A stretch of DNA of 64,000 nt from Allobosea sp. Root483D1 (lineage in GTDB: Bacteria; Pseudomonadota; Alphaproteobacteria; Rhizobiales; Beijerinckiaceae). Where the stretch lies: contig NZ_LMJW01000003.1 of NCBI RefSeq assembly GCF_001429505.1, forward strand, positions 7,658-71,657. Reading direction: 5' to 3'. Below are positions 25,625-34,754 of the stretch, piece after piece; the first letter of the stretch is position 1; every line of letters starts with the position of its first letter. Both the position numbers and the translations under genes were made by a program. The notes below the pieces were generated by a model, which saw only the letters and a program-made list of their open reading frames with translations, searched no databases and was not told where the DNA came from.

Positions 25625-26641
25625 TCAGCCATTGGCCGAACCCTCCTTGAAAACCGCACCGAACTCCTTCATCCGGGCGATATAGTAGGCGGGTTCGATG
25701 ATCCCATCGGGGAAGTAGAGCCCCGGCTTCAGCGCCTCGCCGCCGACGAGCCCGAGAGCGCGCTCAGTCGCGAGCGCGACGCCGAGCGCGGTCAGCGGCG
25801 CCTGACCCTGCGGATGGACGACCTCGTAAGTCCGCGTGGTGCGCTCGCCCGACTGCAACACGCCCTCGATCGCGATCACGCTCTCTGTCGAGAACGGCTC
25901 GCCGCGCCGGCGGCTGGCCGAGACATCGAAGGCGAGATCGAAGCGGATGTTCCTCGCGTTGGTGGCGGTGGCAAGGCTGAGCACGTCGAGCGGGCCATAG
26001 GCGGTCGCCGGCAAGTCGACGCCGTCGACACTGCGATAGCGCGCTATGGCCTCCTCGCCGGCGATCCAGGCGAAGCGCCCATCCTTCAACGTCAGCGTCG
26101 CCGAGCCGGCCTGGGTGATGCGTTCATAGTCGGCGAGCGCCGCCTGCCCGCCCATATCCTCTTGGTCGAGCAGCACGCCGACATGGATTCGATCAATCGA
26201 GCGGAACGCCTTGGCGTAGTCGAGCGTCGGAAACAGCGCCGCGCCGGCCAGCCACTGGCTCGCGAGAATGATCGGCGCGGCCTGCGGCGCATGGACGAAG
26301 CGCGCGGCCTCGATACCGATTTCGAAGGCGCCGCTGGAGACGCTGAGATGCGGGATACCGTGGTGCTGGGCGAAGCGTAGCGCGTTGCTCCAGTCATCCT
26401 TGACGAAGACGATCACGGCGCTGAAACGCGCGCTCTCGGGCAAGCCGAGATCGGGCTTCGACAGGTCGGCGGCGAGCGCCTCGACGCCGAGCTTTTCTGC
26501 GACCGCCTGCGCCTTGGCGAGGTCGCGGCCGGCGATCTTCACCGGCAGGCTGGGATGCAGGCGGCGGATCGTCGCCGCAGCCTGCGCGCCGACGACGCCG
26601 GAGCCGCCGATGATGAGGACGGGATGCTGTATGCTGGACAT
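25625..26641 (-). CDS. Saccharopine-dehydrogenase-like NAD(P)-binding oxidoreductase
   Basis: 338 aa. An N-terminal Rossmann fold with VLIIGGSGVVGAQAA (about residues 8-22) and AGRDLAKAQAVAEKLG resembles the saccharopine dehydrogenase / YegS-like short family. The catalytic part has SVSSGAFEIGIEAARF and SQWLAGAALFPT. Substrate unknown. It is divergent from a TetR regulator across 124 nt holding a strong inverted repeat, so it is probably TetR controlled and may detoxify a small carbonyl or amino compound. Confidence 0.75.
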   Translation of the reverse strand: MSSIQHPVLIIGGSGVVGAQAAATIRRLHPSLPVKIAGRDLAKAQAVAEKLGVEALAADLSKPDLGLPESARFSAVIVFVKDDWSNALRFAQHHGIPHLSVSSGAFEIGIEAARFVHAPQAAPIILASQWLAGAALFPTLDYAKAFRSIDRIHVGVLLDQEDMGGQAALADYERITQAGSATLTLKDGRFAWIAGEEAIARYRSVDGVDLPATAYGPLDVLSLATATNARNIRFDLAFDVSASRRRGEPFSTESVIAIEGVLQSGERTTRTYEVVHPQGQAPLTALGVALATERALGLVGGEALKPGLYFPDGIIEPAYYIARMKEFGAVFKEGSANG

Positions 26642-26679
26642 CTGATGGTCTCCTTGACGAGTTCAGCCACGACAGGCTG

Positions 26680-26718
26680 GAATTCCTACTAAAAGTAACT
26701 TACCTTAAGTAGGAATTC
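26680..26718. promoter_or_regulatory. Inverted-repeat operator for the TetR regulator
   Basis: Perfect 11-bp arms GAATTCCTACT (26680-26690) and AGTAGGAATTC (26708-26718) with 17 nt between, lying between the divergent oxidoreductase and tetR genes. The inner part AAGTAACTTACCTT is itself partly palindromic (GTAACTTAC). This is the expected layout for TetR-family autoregulation. Confidence 0.7.
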
Positions 26719-26765
26719 GATTTCCCTCTTGTCAAGCGGGCCTTCGCCGGGATTCTTGAATCGCC

Positions 26766-27386
26766 ATGCCACCGACCTCTGCCATCGCCTCAGCCCGCAA
26801 ACTGCCGAAGCAGGAACGCCGCGAGCAGTTGCTCGATTGCGCGCAGGCCATGGTTCGCGAAGAGGGCACGGAGGCGCTGACCCTGGCGCGTGTCGCCGAG
26901 CGGGCCGGCGTCACCAAGCCGGTCGCCTACGACCATTTCGGCACCCGCGAAGCGCTGATGGTCGAGCTCTTCCGGCGCATCGACGACCGGCAGACGGCCG
27001 TGCTCGTCGATACGCTGAAGACGACGGCCGGCCGGCTCGACGCCATCGCCGCGACGATCGCCGCGGCCTATATGAGCTGCGCCCGTGAGGTTGGGACCGA
27101 GTGGTACGCGCTCTCGGCCGCGCTGAAGGGCAGCGAGGCGATGGAAGCCGTCCAGCGCGAACTCGTCACCCGCTATGTCGGGATCTGGCAGGGCGCCTTC
27201 GCGACACATGCGGCGCACCTCCCGCCCGACGAATTGAACCTGCGCTGCATCGGCATCCTGGGCGCCGGCGAGGCGATCTCGCTCGAGCTGCTCCGCGGCC
27301 ATATCGACGAGGCGCGGGCTGCGGCGAGCCTCGCAGCCTTGATCACCGCAGCGATCGCTGCGCCGGCCGCCGCTGCGGCGAGCTGA
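26766..27386 (+). CDS. TetR-family transcriptional regulator
   Basis: 206 aa. The N-terminal TetR helix-turn-helix is plain: ERREQLLDCAQAMVREEGTEALTLARVAERAGVTKPVAYDHFGTREALMVEL (about residues 17-70). The ligand-binding C-terminal domain is Ala rich. An earlier in-frame start is not supported. It likely represses its own gene and the divergent dehydrogenase through the 11-bp inverted repeat; the inducer is unknown. Confidence 0.9.
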   Translation: MPPTSAIASARKLPKQERREQLLDCAQAMVREEGTEALTLARVAERAGVTKPVAYDHFGTREALMVELFRRIDDRQTAVLVDTLKTTAGRLDAIAATIAAAYMSCAREVGTEWYALSAALKGSEAMEAVQRELVTRYVGIWQGAFATHAAHLPPDELNLRCIGILGAGEAISLELLRGHIDEARAAASLAALITAAIAAPAAAAAS

Positions 27387-27492
27387 CCCCTGCCCAAGAA
27401 TGAGGCAAGCCTAGCCAAAGTGCTTGGCAAAGAACCCCTTTCCGAACGCGAGCGAATGCGCATAGGCTACCCGAAACGGGGAACAAGCCTGC

Positions 27493-28908
27493 ATGGTCGC
27501 ATTCGACGAGATGACAGGGGGAGAGGGTGGCTTGCGGGCTGCCTATGGCGAACTGGATCGCTGGCTGAAGGAGGCGCCGCCCGAGATGCTGGCGCTGCGC
27601 CGGTCGCAGGCCGAGCTGTTCTTTCGCCGCATCGGCATCACCTTCGCGGTCTATGGCGACGAGGAATCGACCGAGCGCCTGATCCCCTTCGACATCATCC
27701 CGCGTGTGCTGACCAAGCCGGAATGGACCAAGCTGGAGAAGGGCCTGCGCCAGCGCGTCACCGCGCTCAACATGTTCCTGGCTGACGTCTACGGGAAGAA
27801 GGAGTGCCTGAAGGCCGGGATCATTCCGCCCGAGCTGGTCTATCGCAACGCCTGCTACCAGCTCGAGATGGTCGATTTCCAGGTGCCGCATGGCATCTAC
27901 TGCCACATCGCCGGCATCGACATCGTCCGGGTCGACGCCGACACCTTCTACGTGCTCGAGGACAATGCCCGCACGCCCTCCGGCGTCTCCTACATGATGG
28001 AGAACCGCGAGGTGATGCTGCGGCTCTTCCCCGAGCTTTTCGCCACCCATCGCGTCGCGCCAGTCGACAATTACCCCGACCAGTTGCTGGCGACGCTGCG
28101 CTCGGTCGCGCCGCACCGCGCATCCTCCGACCCGACGATCTGTCTCCTGACGCCCGGCCAGTACAATTCGGCCTTCTACGAGCACTCGTTCCTGGCCGAC
28201 AAGCTCGGTGTCGAGCTGGTCGAGGGCTCGGACCTGCTGGTCAAGGACGACGTCGTCTACATGCGTACGACGCAAGGTCCCAAGCGCGTCGACGTGATCT
28301 ACCGGCGCATCGACGACGACTTCATCGACCCGCTGGTGTTCCGCAGCGATTCCGTCCTCGGCGTGCCCGGCATCATCGGTGCCTACAAGGCCGGCAACGT
28401 CACGCTGGCGAATGCGGTCGGCACCGGTGTCTCCGACGACAAGGCCGTCTACAGCTACATGCCTGAGATCGTGAAGTTCTTCACCGGCGAGGAGCCGATC
28501 CTGAAGAACGTGCCGACCTATCGCTGCCGCGAGCCCGAGGCCAATGCCTATGTGCTCGACAATCTCGAGCAGCTCGTCGTCAAGGAGGTCAACGGCTCCG
28601 GCGGCTATGGCATGCTGGTCGGCCCGCATGCCAGCAAGGCGCAGCTCGAGACCTTCCGCCAGAAGCTGAAGGACCAGCCCGAGGGCTTCATCGCCCAGCC
28701 GACGCTGGCGCTCTCGACCTGCCCGACCTTCGTCGCCTCGGGCGTGGCGCCGCGCCATGTCGACCTCAGGCCTTACGTGCTCTCTGGCGCCAACGGCATC
28801 TCCTGCGTGCCGGGCGGGCTGACGCGCGTCGCGCTCAAGGAGGGCTCGCTGGTGGTCAATTCCAGCCAGGGCGGCGGCACAAAAGACACCTGGGTTCTCG
28901 ATGCATGA
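27493..28908 (+). CDS. Circularly permuted ATP-grasp protein of the Anbu operon
   Basis: 471 aa, circularly permuted ATP-grasp type 2 (formerly DUF404/DUF407). It is predicted to make amide or peptide bonds, and members of this group sit next to alpha-E, transglutaminase and Anbu genes. Visible motifs: GIDIVRVDADTFYVLEDNARTPSG (about 140-163), LLTPGQYNSAFYEH, QLVVKEVNGSGGYGMLVGP (about 362-380) and the terminal NSSQGGGTKDTWVL. The starting product or substrate is unknown. First gene of a four-gene plus-strand cluster. Confidence 0.9.
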   Translation: MVAFDEMTGGEGGLRAAYGELDRWLKEAPPEMLALRRSQAELFFRRIGITFAVYGDEESTERLIPFDIIPRVLTKPEWTKLEKGLRQRVTALNMFLADVYGKKECLKAGIIPPELVYRNACYQLEMVDFQVPHGIYCHIAGIDIVRVDADTFYVLEDNARTPSGVSYMMENREVMLRLFPELFATHRVAPVDNYPDQLLATLRSVAPHRASSDPTICLLTPGQYNSAFYEHSFLADKLGVELVEGSDLLVKDDVVYMRTTQGPKRVDVIYRRIDDDFIDPLVFRSDSVLGVPGIIGAYKAGNVTLANAVGTGVSDDKAVYSYMPEIVKFFTGEEPILKNVPTYRCREPEANAYVLDNLEQLVVKEVNGSGGYGMLVGPHASKAQLETFRQKLKDQPEGFIAQPTLALSTCPTFVASGVAPRHVDLRPYVLSGANGISCVPGGLTRVALKEGSLVVNSSQGGGTKDTWVLDA

Positions 28909-28993
28909 GCGAACGGGAGCGACCTCGAGCCAATCCATCCCCGATGCCGGGCCCTTGCGCGAGCCGCATCACGCTAAACGACCGGACCTGATC

Positions 28994-29935
28994 ATGCTTT
29001 CCCGCACCGCCGACAGCCTCTACTGGGTCTCGCGCTATGTCGAGCGGGCCGAGTATCTCGCTCGCATCCTCGATGCCACGATCCGCTTGACCAACCTCCC
29101 CTCCGCCTATGGCGGTGCCGGCACCGAATGGCAGAGCGCGGTCGCCACCGCCGGCTGCGAGGAGACCTTCGCCAAGGCCTATGGCGAGGCGAATGAGCGC
29201 AATGTCTGCGACTTCCTCAGCTTCAACCCGGACAACCCGACCTCGATCCGCAACTGCTTCGCCCTTGCCCGCTCGAACGCCCGCGCGGTCCGCACCGCGC
29301 TGACCTCGGAGATGTGGGACGCGCTCAACGGCGCCTGGCTCGAACTACAGCGCTTCGAGCGCAAGCGCATGGACCGCGAGGAATTCGCGCGTTTCCTCGA
29401 CTGGGTGAAGAACGTCTCGCTGACCTTCGACGGCTCGGCCTACCGGACCATGCTGCGCGACGACGGCTACTGGTTCTCGCGGCTCGGCGTGAATGTCGAG
29501 CGGGCCGACAACACCGCCCGCATCCTCGACGTGAAATACCATGTGCTGCTGCCCGAGACCGAGCAGGTCGGCGGCTCGCTCGATTACTTCCAGTGGACCA
29601 CGATGCTGCGGGAGGTTTCGGCGCTGACCGCCTATCACTGGGTCTATCGCCAGGCGGTGAAACCCGTGCTGATCGCCGACCTGCTGATACTCAACCGGCG
29701 CATGCCGCGCTCGCTGGCCAGCTGCTACGAGAACATCTCGCGCTTCCTCGACCAGATCGGCGATGCCTACAACCGGCACGGACCGGCGCAGCGCCAAGCG
29801 CGCAAGACCCTGACCAACCTCGCCAACACGCCGATCGAAGCGGTGTTCCAGCGTGGCCTGCACGAATTCATCGAGGACTTCATCACCGAGAACAACCGCC
29901 TCGGAAACGTCATCGTCGAGCAATACCTGCAATAA
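28994..29935 (+). CDS. Alpha-E domain protein (DUF403)
   Basis: 313 aa from the ATG at 28994 (the open frame starts earlier, but family members begin MLSRTAxSLYWxxRYxERAE as here). All-helical. Conserved elements: RYVERAEYLARILD, SIRNCFALARSNARAVR, WFSRLGVNVERADNTARILDVKYH and QWTTMLREVSALTAYH. Function unknown, but it is always linked to the ATP-grasp partner. It follows the ATP-grasp gene by 85 nt and precedes the transglutaminase-like gene by 39 nt. Confidence 0.9.
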   Translation: MLSRTADSLYWVSRYVERAEYLARILDATIRLTNLPSAYGGAGTEWQSAVATAGCEETFAKAYGEANERNVCDFLSFNPDNPTSIRNCFALARSNARAVRTALTSEMWDALNGAWLELQRFERKRMDREEFARFLDWVKNVSLTFDGSAYRTMLRDDGYWFSRLGVNVERADNTARILDVKYHVLLPETEQVGGSLDYFQWTTMLREVSALTAYHWVYRQAVKPVLIADLLILNRRMPRSLASCYENISRFLDQIGDAYNRHGPAQRQARKTLTNLANTPIEAVFQRGLHEFIEDFITENNRLGNVIVEQYLQ

Positions 29936-29974
29936 GGACTTCCCTTCCGCTCCCGAATTTGGATTTCTCGCCGC

Positions 29975-30802
29975 ATGCGGATCCGGATCTCCCACAGCAT
30001 CGCGTATTCTTATGCAGAGCCGGTTCGCCAGCTCAGGCAGGTCTTGCGGCTGACGCCGCGCGACCATGACGGCCAGCACGTCATGTCATGGCGCGTCGCG
30101 CCGAGCATCGACGGGCGGCTGCACGCCGGTCAGGACCCGTTCGGCAACATCGTCCATGATTTCTCGGCCGACGGCCCGATCGAGAGCTACACGATCGAGA
30201 TCAACGGGGTGGTCGAGACCATCGACCTCGCCGGCGCCGTCCGCGGCGTGACCGAAAAGGCGCCGCCCGACGTCTTCATGCGCGACACCCGGCTTACACA
30301 GGCCAACGAGCCCCTGCGCGCCCTCGCCAACAAGGCCGCCGGCACGGACGGCAGCGACCTGACCAGGCTGCACGCGCTGATGGAGGCGATCAACGCCGAG
30401 ATTCGCTGCGTGCCGACGGCCGACCATCTCGGCATCGGCGCCGCCGCCTGCGCGGAGGCCGGCAAAGGTATCCCGCAGGATGTCGCCCATGTCTTCATGA
30501 CCTGCGCCCGCCTACTGGGCGCTCCCGCGCGCTATGTCTCCGGCTATGTCGCGGCATCGGACACCCTGTCCCACGCCGACGGCGCCCATGCCTGGGCCGA
30601 GGCTTATCTGCCCGACTATGGCTGGATCGGCTTCGACAGCGCCAACGGCCTCTGCCCGATCGACACGCATGTGCGCGTCGCGAACGGGCTCGACTATGCC
30701 GATGCCGCTCCGGTCCGCGGCGCCCGCACCGGCGGCCAGGGCGAAAGCCTCCTGGTCGAGGTTACCGCCCAGGCAGCAAAACCGCGCTTCCAGGGACAAT
30801 AA
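29975..30802 (+). CDS. Transglutaminase-like protein of the Anbu operon, catalytic Cys missing
   Basis: 275 aa with the bacterial transglutaminase N-terminal domain (about 1-85) and a transglutaminase-like core (about 130-230). Family members read G-x-G-V-C-Q-D at the nucleophile; here it is GKGIPQDVAH with Pro167 in place of Cys (codon CCG). The His (His205 in GAHAWAE) and Asp (Asp221 in GFDSANG) of the triad remain, as does RYVSGY. It is therefore likely not a normal thiol protease or transferase, unless another residue serves. TGC to CCG needs three changes, so a sequencing error is unlikely. Confidence 0.85.
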   Translation: MRIRISHSIAYSYAEPVRQLRQVLRLTPRDHDGQHVMSWRVAPSIDGRLHAGQDPFGNIVHDFSADGPIESYTIEINGVVETIDLAGAVRGVTEKAPPDVFMRDTRLTQANEPLRALANKAAGTDGSDLTRLHALMEAINAEIRCVPTADHLGIGAAACAEAGKGIPQDVAHVFMTCARLLGAPARYVSGYVAASDTLSHADGAHAWAEAYLPDYGWIGFDSANGLCPIDTHVRVANGLDYADAAPVRGARTGGQGESLLVEVTAQAAKPRFQGQ

Positions 30803-30882
30803 CGACGGCCTCGCATTGTCGCTGTCACGGCGGCCTGATACCAGCCTCGCACGCCGTATTCGGCGTGCTGCGGAGACCAGTC

Positions 30883-31632
30883 GTGACCTATTGCGCCGGC
30901 ATCCTCGTCCAGGACGGGCTCGTGATGATCGCCGACACCCGCACCAATGCCGGGCTCGACGACATCTCGACCTTCCGCAAGCTGCATATCTTCTCCTGGC
31001 CGGGCGACCGGACGCTGGCCCTCGCAACCGCCGGCAACCTCTCGGTCACCCAGTCGATCGTCAGCCTGCTGCACGAAGGCATCCCCAATCCGGAGACCGG
31101 CGAGCCCGAGACGCTGCAGAACGCGCCCTCGATGTTCCGCGCGGCCCAGCTCGTCGGCCGCGCCGTGCGCATCGTGCGCGAGACTGATGGCGAGGCGCTG
31201 CGCGAAGCCGGCCTCAAATACGACATGTCGCTGCTGTTCGGCGGCCAGATCAGCGGCCAGCCGATGCGGCTCTTCATGGTCTACTCGGCCAGCAACTTCA
31301 TCGAATGCGGCATGGACGCCCCCTTCCTGCAGATCGGCGAGCACAAATACGGCAAGCCGATCCTCGACCGCGCCGTCACTTTCAAGACGCATCTCTACGA
31401 TGCGCTCAAGGTCGGGCTGATCTCGATGGATTCGACCATGCGCTCCAATCTCGGCGTCGGCCTGCCGATCGACCTGATCGTGCTCCGGCGCGACGCCGCA
31501 GCCCCGGAGCTCAACCGGCGCATCGAGGCGGGCGAGCCCTATTTCCATGATCTGCGCGAGCGCTGGTCGGCCGCCTTGCGCGCCGCCCATATGGCGATTC
31601 CCCGTCCGCCCTACGAGCCGACGGGCGAATAG
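30883..31632 (+). CDS. Anbu-type proteasome-like peptidase
   Basis: 249 aa from the GTG at 30883. The initial Met is followed by Thr2 (MTYCAGILVQDGLVMIADTRTN), the N-terminal nucleophile position of proteasome, HslV and Anbu proteins; the Asp18 and Lys of TFRKLHIF are as expected. Anbu is the ancestral beta subunit, forming open rings. It is the last gene of the cluster with ATP-grasp, alpha-E and transglutaminase-like proteins, the typical bacterial Anbu neighbourhood. The role is thought to be processing of a peptide or amide-linked product; unproven. An upstream GTG/CTG frame extension is not supported because Thr must be at position 2. Confidence 0.9.
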   Translation: MTYCAGILVQDGLVMIADTRTNAGLDDISTFRKLHIFSWPGDRTLALATAGNLSVTQSIVSLLHEGIPNPETGEPETLQNAPSMFRAAQLVGRAVRIVRETDGEALREAGLKYDMSLLFGGQISGQPMRLFMVYSASNFIECGMDAPFLQIGEHKYGKPILDRAVTFKTHLYDALKVGLISMDSTMRSNLGVGLPIDLIVLRRDAAAPELNRRIEAGEPYFHDLRERWSAALRAAHMAIPRPPYEPTGE

Positions 31633-31775
31633 CCTCAATCAGGCGATTTTAGTCGAAAGTTCTGCAACTTCGCTGGCTTCCCGGTGGTTCTGGAAACCGG
31701 ATGGCAAGATTCCCCTGCCAAGGTCCGCTGTCAGCGTGCCGCTACAGGTCCGGGTCTTTGCCGACAAACGTTAAG

Positions 31776-33965
31776 ATGACGAACACCGAATCGTCGGCAC
31801 GCATGCTGACTCGCACGCTGGCGACTCTGGCCGGTGCGTTCGCGCTCGTCCTGGCGGCAGTGCTCGGCGTGATGTCCGCGATGGTGAGCGACGCCAACCA
31901 GCTCGAAGCGACCCGCCAGCGCGACCGTGTCGAGGCGGCACTGACCACGCAGGTGCATCTGCGCCGGCTGCGCTTCGAAAATCTGCAGGCTGCCGGCGTC
32001 CTGCAACCGGTCCTCAACAGCCTCCTGCCGAACGCCACCCTGCAATGGGCTTTCGCCCAGGTCGCCAATCGCTTCCTCGATTTCGACGGCACCTATCTGG
32101 TGACCGCCTCGGGCCGCGTCCTTGCCGGCGTCGAGCAGCACGAAACCGGAACGCAGGCCGGCTACGACGCCCTCATCCGGCTCAGTCCCGACCTGCCTGG
32201 CGGCGCGGCGCCGGCCGAGCCGCGCGGTATCGGCAACGGCCCGGTCAGCGTCGTGCTGATACGGGACGGCTCCAACACTGTCGGCATCATCGCCGCCGAT
32301 CTGCGCAAGGGGAAGCACGCCACGGGCGAAGGAGCCGCCCCCGAGACGGCCGCCTTCATCGTCGGCTATCGCAAGGTGATGCAGGCCCAGCTCGACGAGC
32401 TCGGCCGGCGCTATCGCGTCCCGCGCCTGGAAATCGTCACTGAACGCCCGGCGGACCCGCTGCGGCGGCGCGACATCCCCTCGCCCGACGGCTCGGTGAA
32501 CGCCTGGATGAGCTGGACGCCGGAGCGCCCCGGCGATGCCATGCTCAGCCAGTTCTCCTGGGCCCTCGGCGCGATCACCGCTCTCTTCGCCTCGCTCTTC
32601 GTCTATGTCTTCCATCGCCTGCGCAACGCCGCCCAGCAGATCGCTCTGCGTGAGAGCCAGATCCATCGCCTGGCCGGCCAGGACGAACTCTCCGGCCTGC
32701 CCAACCGCCGGACCTTCGATCTCAGGCTCGATCAGGAGATCGCCCAGCTTGGCCGGACCAAGAGCGGCCTCGCGGTGCTGATGCTCGACCTCGACCGCTT
32801 CAAGGCCGTCAACGACACCTACGGCCACAATGCCGGCGACGAACTGATCCGCCAGGTCGGACAGCGCCTGACCACGGTGCTGCGCCTCGGCGATACCGTC
32901 GCCCGCCTCGGCGGCGACGAGTTCGGCATCATCCAGACCAACATGACCGCTGCCAACGCCAGCGCCGCGCTCGGCCAGCGCATCCTCGACGCGCTGACGG
33001 AACCCTTCGAGATCGCCGGCGTCGCAGTCACCATCGGCTGCTCGATCGGCATCGCCCACGCGCCGCGCGACGGCTCCGACCGCAGCACGCTGCTGCGCCT
33101 CGCCGACACCGCGCTCTACCAGGCCAAGAACGAAGGCCGGAACCGCTATTCCTTCTTCGAGCCGCAGATGAACCGGGCCCTGCAGCTCAAGCGCATGGTC
33201 GAGGAGGATCTGCGCAACGCGATCGTCCGCAACGAATTGCTGCTGCACTATCAGCCGCAGGTCTCGATCGACGGCACCAGCATCATCGGCGTCGAGGCGC
33301 TGGTGCGCTGGCCGCATCCCGAGCACGGGATGGTGCCGCCCTCCGAATTCATCGGCATCGCCGAGGAACGCGGCCTGATCGTGCCGTTGAGCGAATGGGT
33401 GCTGCGCCGCGCCTGCGAGCAGGCCCGGCAATGGCCCGGAATCAAGCTCGCGGTCAACGTCTCGCCGATCCAATTCCGCCACAAGGATTTCGTCGCGAGC
33501 GTGATCCGCGTCCTCAACGAGACCGGCTTCGACCCCGAACGCCTCGAGCTGGAGCTGACCGAGGGCGTCGTGGTCGAGGACGCCGATGCCGCCGAAGCTG
33601 CCATGATGGACCTGCGAGCCCATGGCGTCAGCCTGGCGCTCGACGACTTCGGCACCGGCTACTCCAGCCTGATCTATCTGCGCCGCTTCGCCTTCGACAA
33701 GATCAAGATCGACCGTTCCTTCCTCGAATATATGGAAGCGACCGGCGAATCGGCGATCCTCGTCCATTCCGTCGTGCATCTCGGCCGGGCTCTGGGCCTG
33801 CGCGTCTGCGCCGAGGGCGTCGAGACGGCCGAACAGCACCGCTTCCTGCAGGCGATCGGCTGCCACGAATTGCAGGGTTTCCTGTTCTCCAAGGGCGTAC
33901 CGCCCGAGGAGATCGACCGGCTTTTGACCCTCGACCGGCCGTTCGAGCAGGCCCTCGCCGCCTGA
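31776..33965 (+). CDS. Membrane GGDEF-EAL bifunctional c-di-GMP protein
   Basis: 729 aa from the ATG at 31776. Two membrane spans, about residues 11-35 and 256-281, flank a periplasmic CHASE-like sensor. Next comes a GGDEF domain with intact GGDEF (about 379-383) and HRLAGQDELSGLPNRR at its start. An EAL domain follows, with E507-A-L, LTEG, LDDFGTGYSSL and KIDRSFL. Both enzymatic motifs look functional, so it could make or degrade c-di-GMP. It lies between the Anbu cluster and an exoD gene, and likely affects surface polysaccharide or motility. Confidence 0.92.
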   Translation: MTNTESSARMLTRTLATLAGAFALVLAAVLGVMSAMVSDANQLEATRQRDRVEAALTTQVHLRRLRFENLQAAGVLQPVLNSLLPNATLQWAFAQVANRFLDFDGTYLVTASGRVLAGVEQHETGTQAGYDALIRLSPDLPGGAAPAEPRGIGNGPVSVVLIRDGSNTVGIIAADLRKGKHATGEGAAPETAAFIVGYRKVMQAQLDELGRRYRVPRLEIVTERPADPLRRRDIPSPDGSVNAWMSWTPERPGDAMLSQFSWALGAITALFASLFVYVFHRLRNAAQQIALRESQIHRLAGQDELSGLPNRRTFDLRLDQEIAQLGRTKSGLAVLMLDLDRFKAVNDTYGHNAGDELIRQVGQRLTTVLRLGDTVARLGGDEFGIIQTNMTAANASAALGQRILDALTEPFEIAGVAVTIGCSIGIAHAPRDGSDRSTLLRLADTALYQAKNEGRNRYSFFEPQMNRALQLKRMVEEDLRNAIVRNELLLHYQPQVSIDGTSIIGVEALVRWPHPEHGMVPPSEFIGIAEERGLIVPLSEWVLRRACEQARQWPGIKLAVNVSPIQFRHKDFVASVIRVLNETGFDPERLELELTEGVVVEDADAAEAAMMDLRAHGVSLALDDFGTGYSSLIYLRRFAFDKIKIDRSFLEYMEATGESAILVHSVVHLGRALGLRVCAEGVETAEQHRFLQAIGCHELQGFLFSKGVPPEEIDRLLTLDRPFEQALAA

Positions 33966-34026
33966 AGGCACCTTCGGAGCCCGCCCCGAACTCCGAAACC
34001 GATGCGCTTGCTCGTTGAAGCGATCG

Positions 34027-34075
34027 GAGGCCGTCTCGAAAGTCGCTCCGGCGAGCAGGCTTTCGAGACGGCCTC
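34027..34075. terminator. Long perfect stem between convergent genes
   Basis: 16-bp arms GAGGCCGTCTCGAAAG (34027-34042) and CTTTCGAGACGGCCTC (34060-34075), 17-nt loop. It ends one base before the exoD stop, so it can terminate both the GGDEF-EAL gene and exoD. Confidence 0.7.
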
Positions 34076-34672
34076 TCAGAAGAAGCTCGCGACCCAGCTC
34101 ACCAGCGCATAGGCGAAGCCCGCCGACAGAGCGAGGCCGGCGATGCCGACCACGGCGCCGGCGATGATCACCACCCCGTCACGCTCGACCAGGCCGAGCC
34201 CGACCAGGCAGACCGCGAGCCCGAGCGGGATCTGGCCGATGAACGGCGCCGCCACGATCAGCCCGAGCGCCAGGATCAGCAGCACCGCGCCAAGCACCGG
34301 CAGCGCGAAGCGGCCGCCGAGCATGGTCAGCCGCGGCTTCGAGAAGCGCTCGAGCCGGATCAGCGGCGGCAGGGCGCGCGCGACGGCGCGCGCGAGATCG
34401 GCCTGCGCGATGCTGCGATTGAGCAACCGCAGCGGCAGCCAGGGCGTCGCCCTGGCCATCAGCATCTGCGCCGCGATGAAAGCGAGGACGAGGCCGCAGA
34501 CCAGCGGGATCGGCGGTGGCATCGGCAGGCAGTTCGGCAGGCCGAGCAGCACGACCAGCAGCGCATAGGCCCGGTCCCGCAGCGCCGCGACGATGTCGCG
34601 GACGGCAACGCGCGGGCCCGGCAGGTGGGTGAGCGCGATCAGCAGTCCGGAGGTGCGTAAGGGGGAAGACAA
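34076..34672 (-). CDS. exoD: ExoD-family exopolysaccharide synthesis protein
   Basis: 198 aa with several hydrophobic spans (about 33-50, 55-70, 120-145, 148-165, 170-198). Typical ExoD features are LLVVLLGLPNCLPMPPPIPLVCG, TPWLPLRLLNRSI, and FSKPRLTMLGGRFALPVLG. In rhizobia ExoD affects exopolysaccharide output. Convergent with the GGDEF-EAL gene. Confidence 0.85.
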   Translation of the reverse strand: MSSPLRTSGLLIALTHLPGPRVAVRDIVAALRDRAYALLVVLLGLPNCLPMPPPIPLVCGLVLAFIAAQMLMARATPWLPLRLLNRSIAQADLARAVARALPPLIRLERFSKPRLTMLGGRFALPVLGAVLLILALGLIVAAPFIGQIPLGLAVCLVGLGLVERDGVVIIAGAVVGIAGLALSAGFAYALVSWVASFF

Positions 34673-34754
34673 GCAGGCTCGCCAGGCGATGAGCAGGGCC
34701 TGCGGCCTAGCATGCCCGCCGCCGGGCCAACAACCCCGCCGCAGCGCATGCCTG

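Noticed and set aside
27343..28938. A 531-residue minus-strand open frame
   Set aside because: Antisense to the ATP-grasp gene of the Anbu operon; composition is that of a shadow frame.
31731..33971. A 746-residue open frame on the minus strand
   Set aside because: It is an antisense shadow of the GGDEF-EAL gene, which has clear GGDEF and EAL motifs; the shadow is low-complexity Ala/Asp/Glu/Arg-rich typical of high-GC antisense frames.
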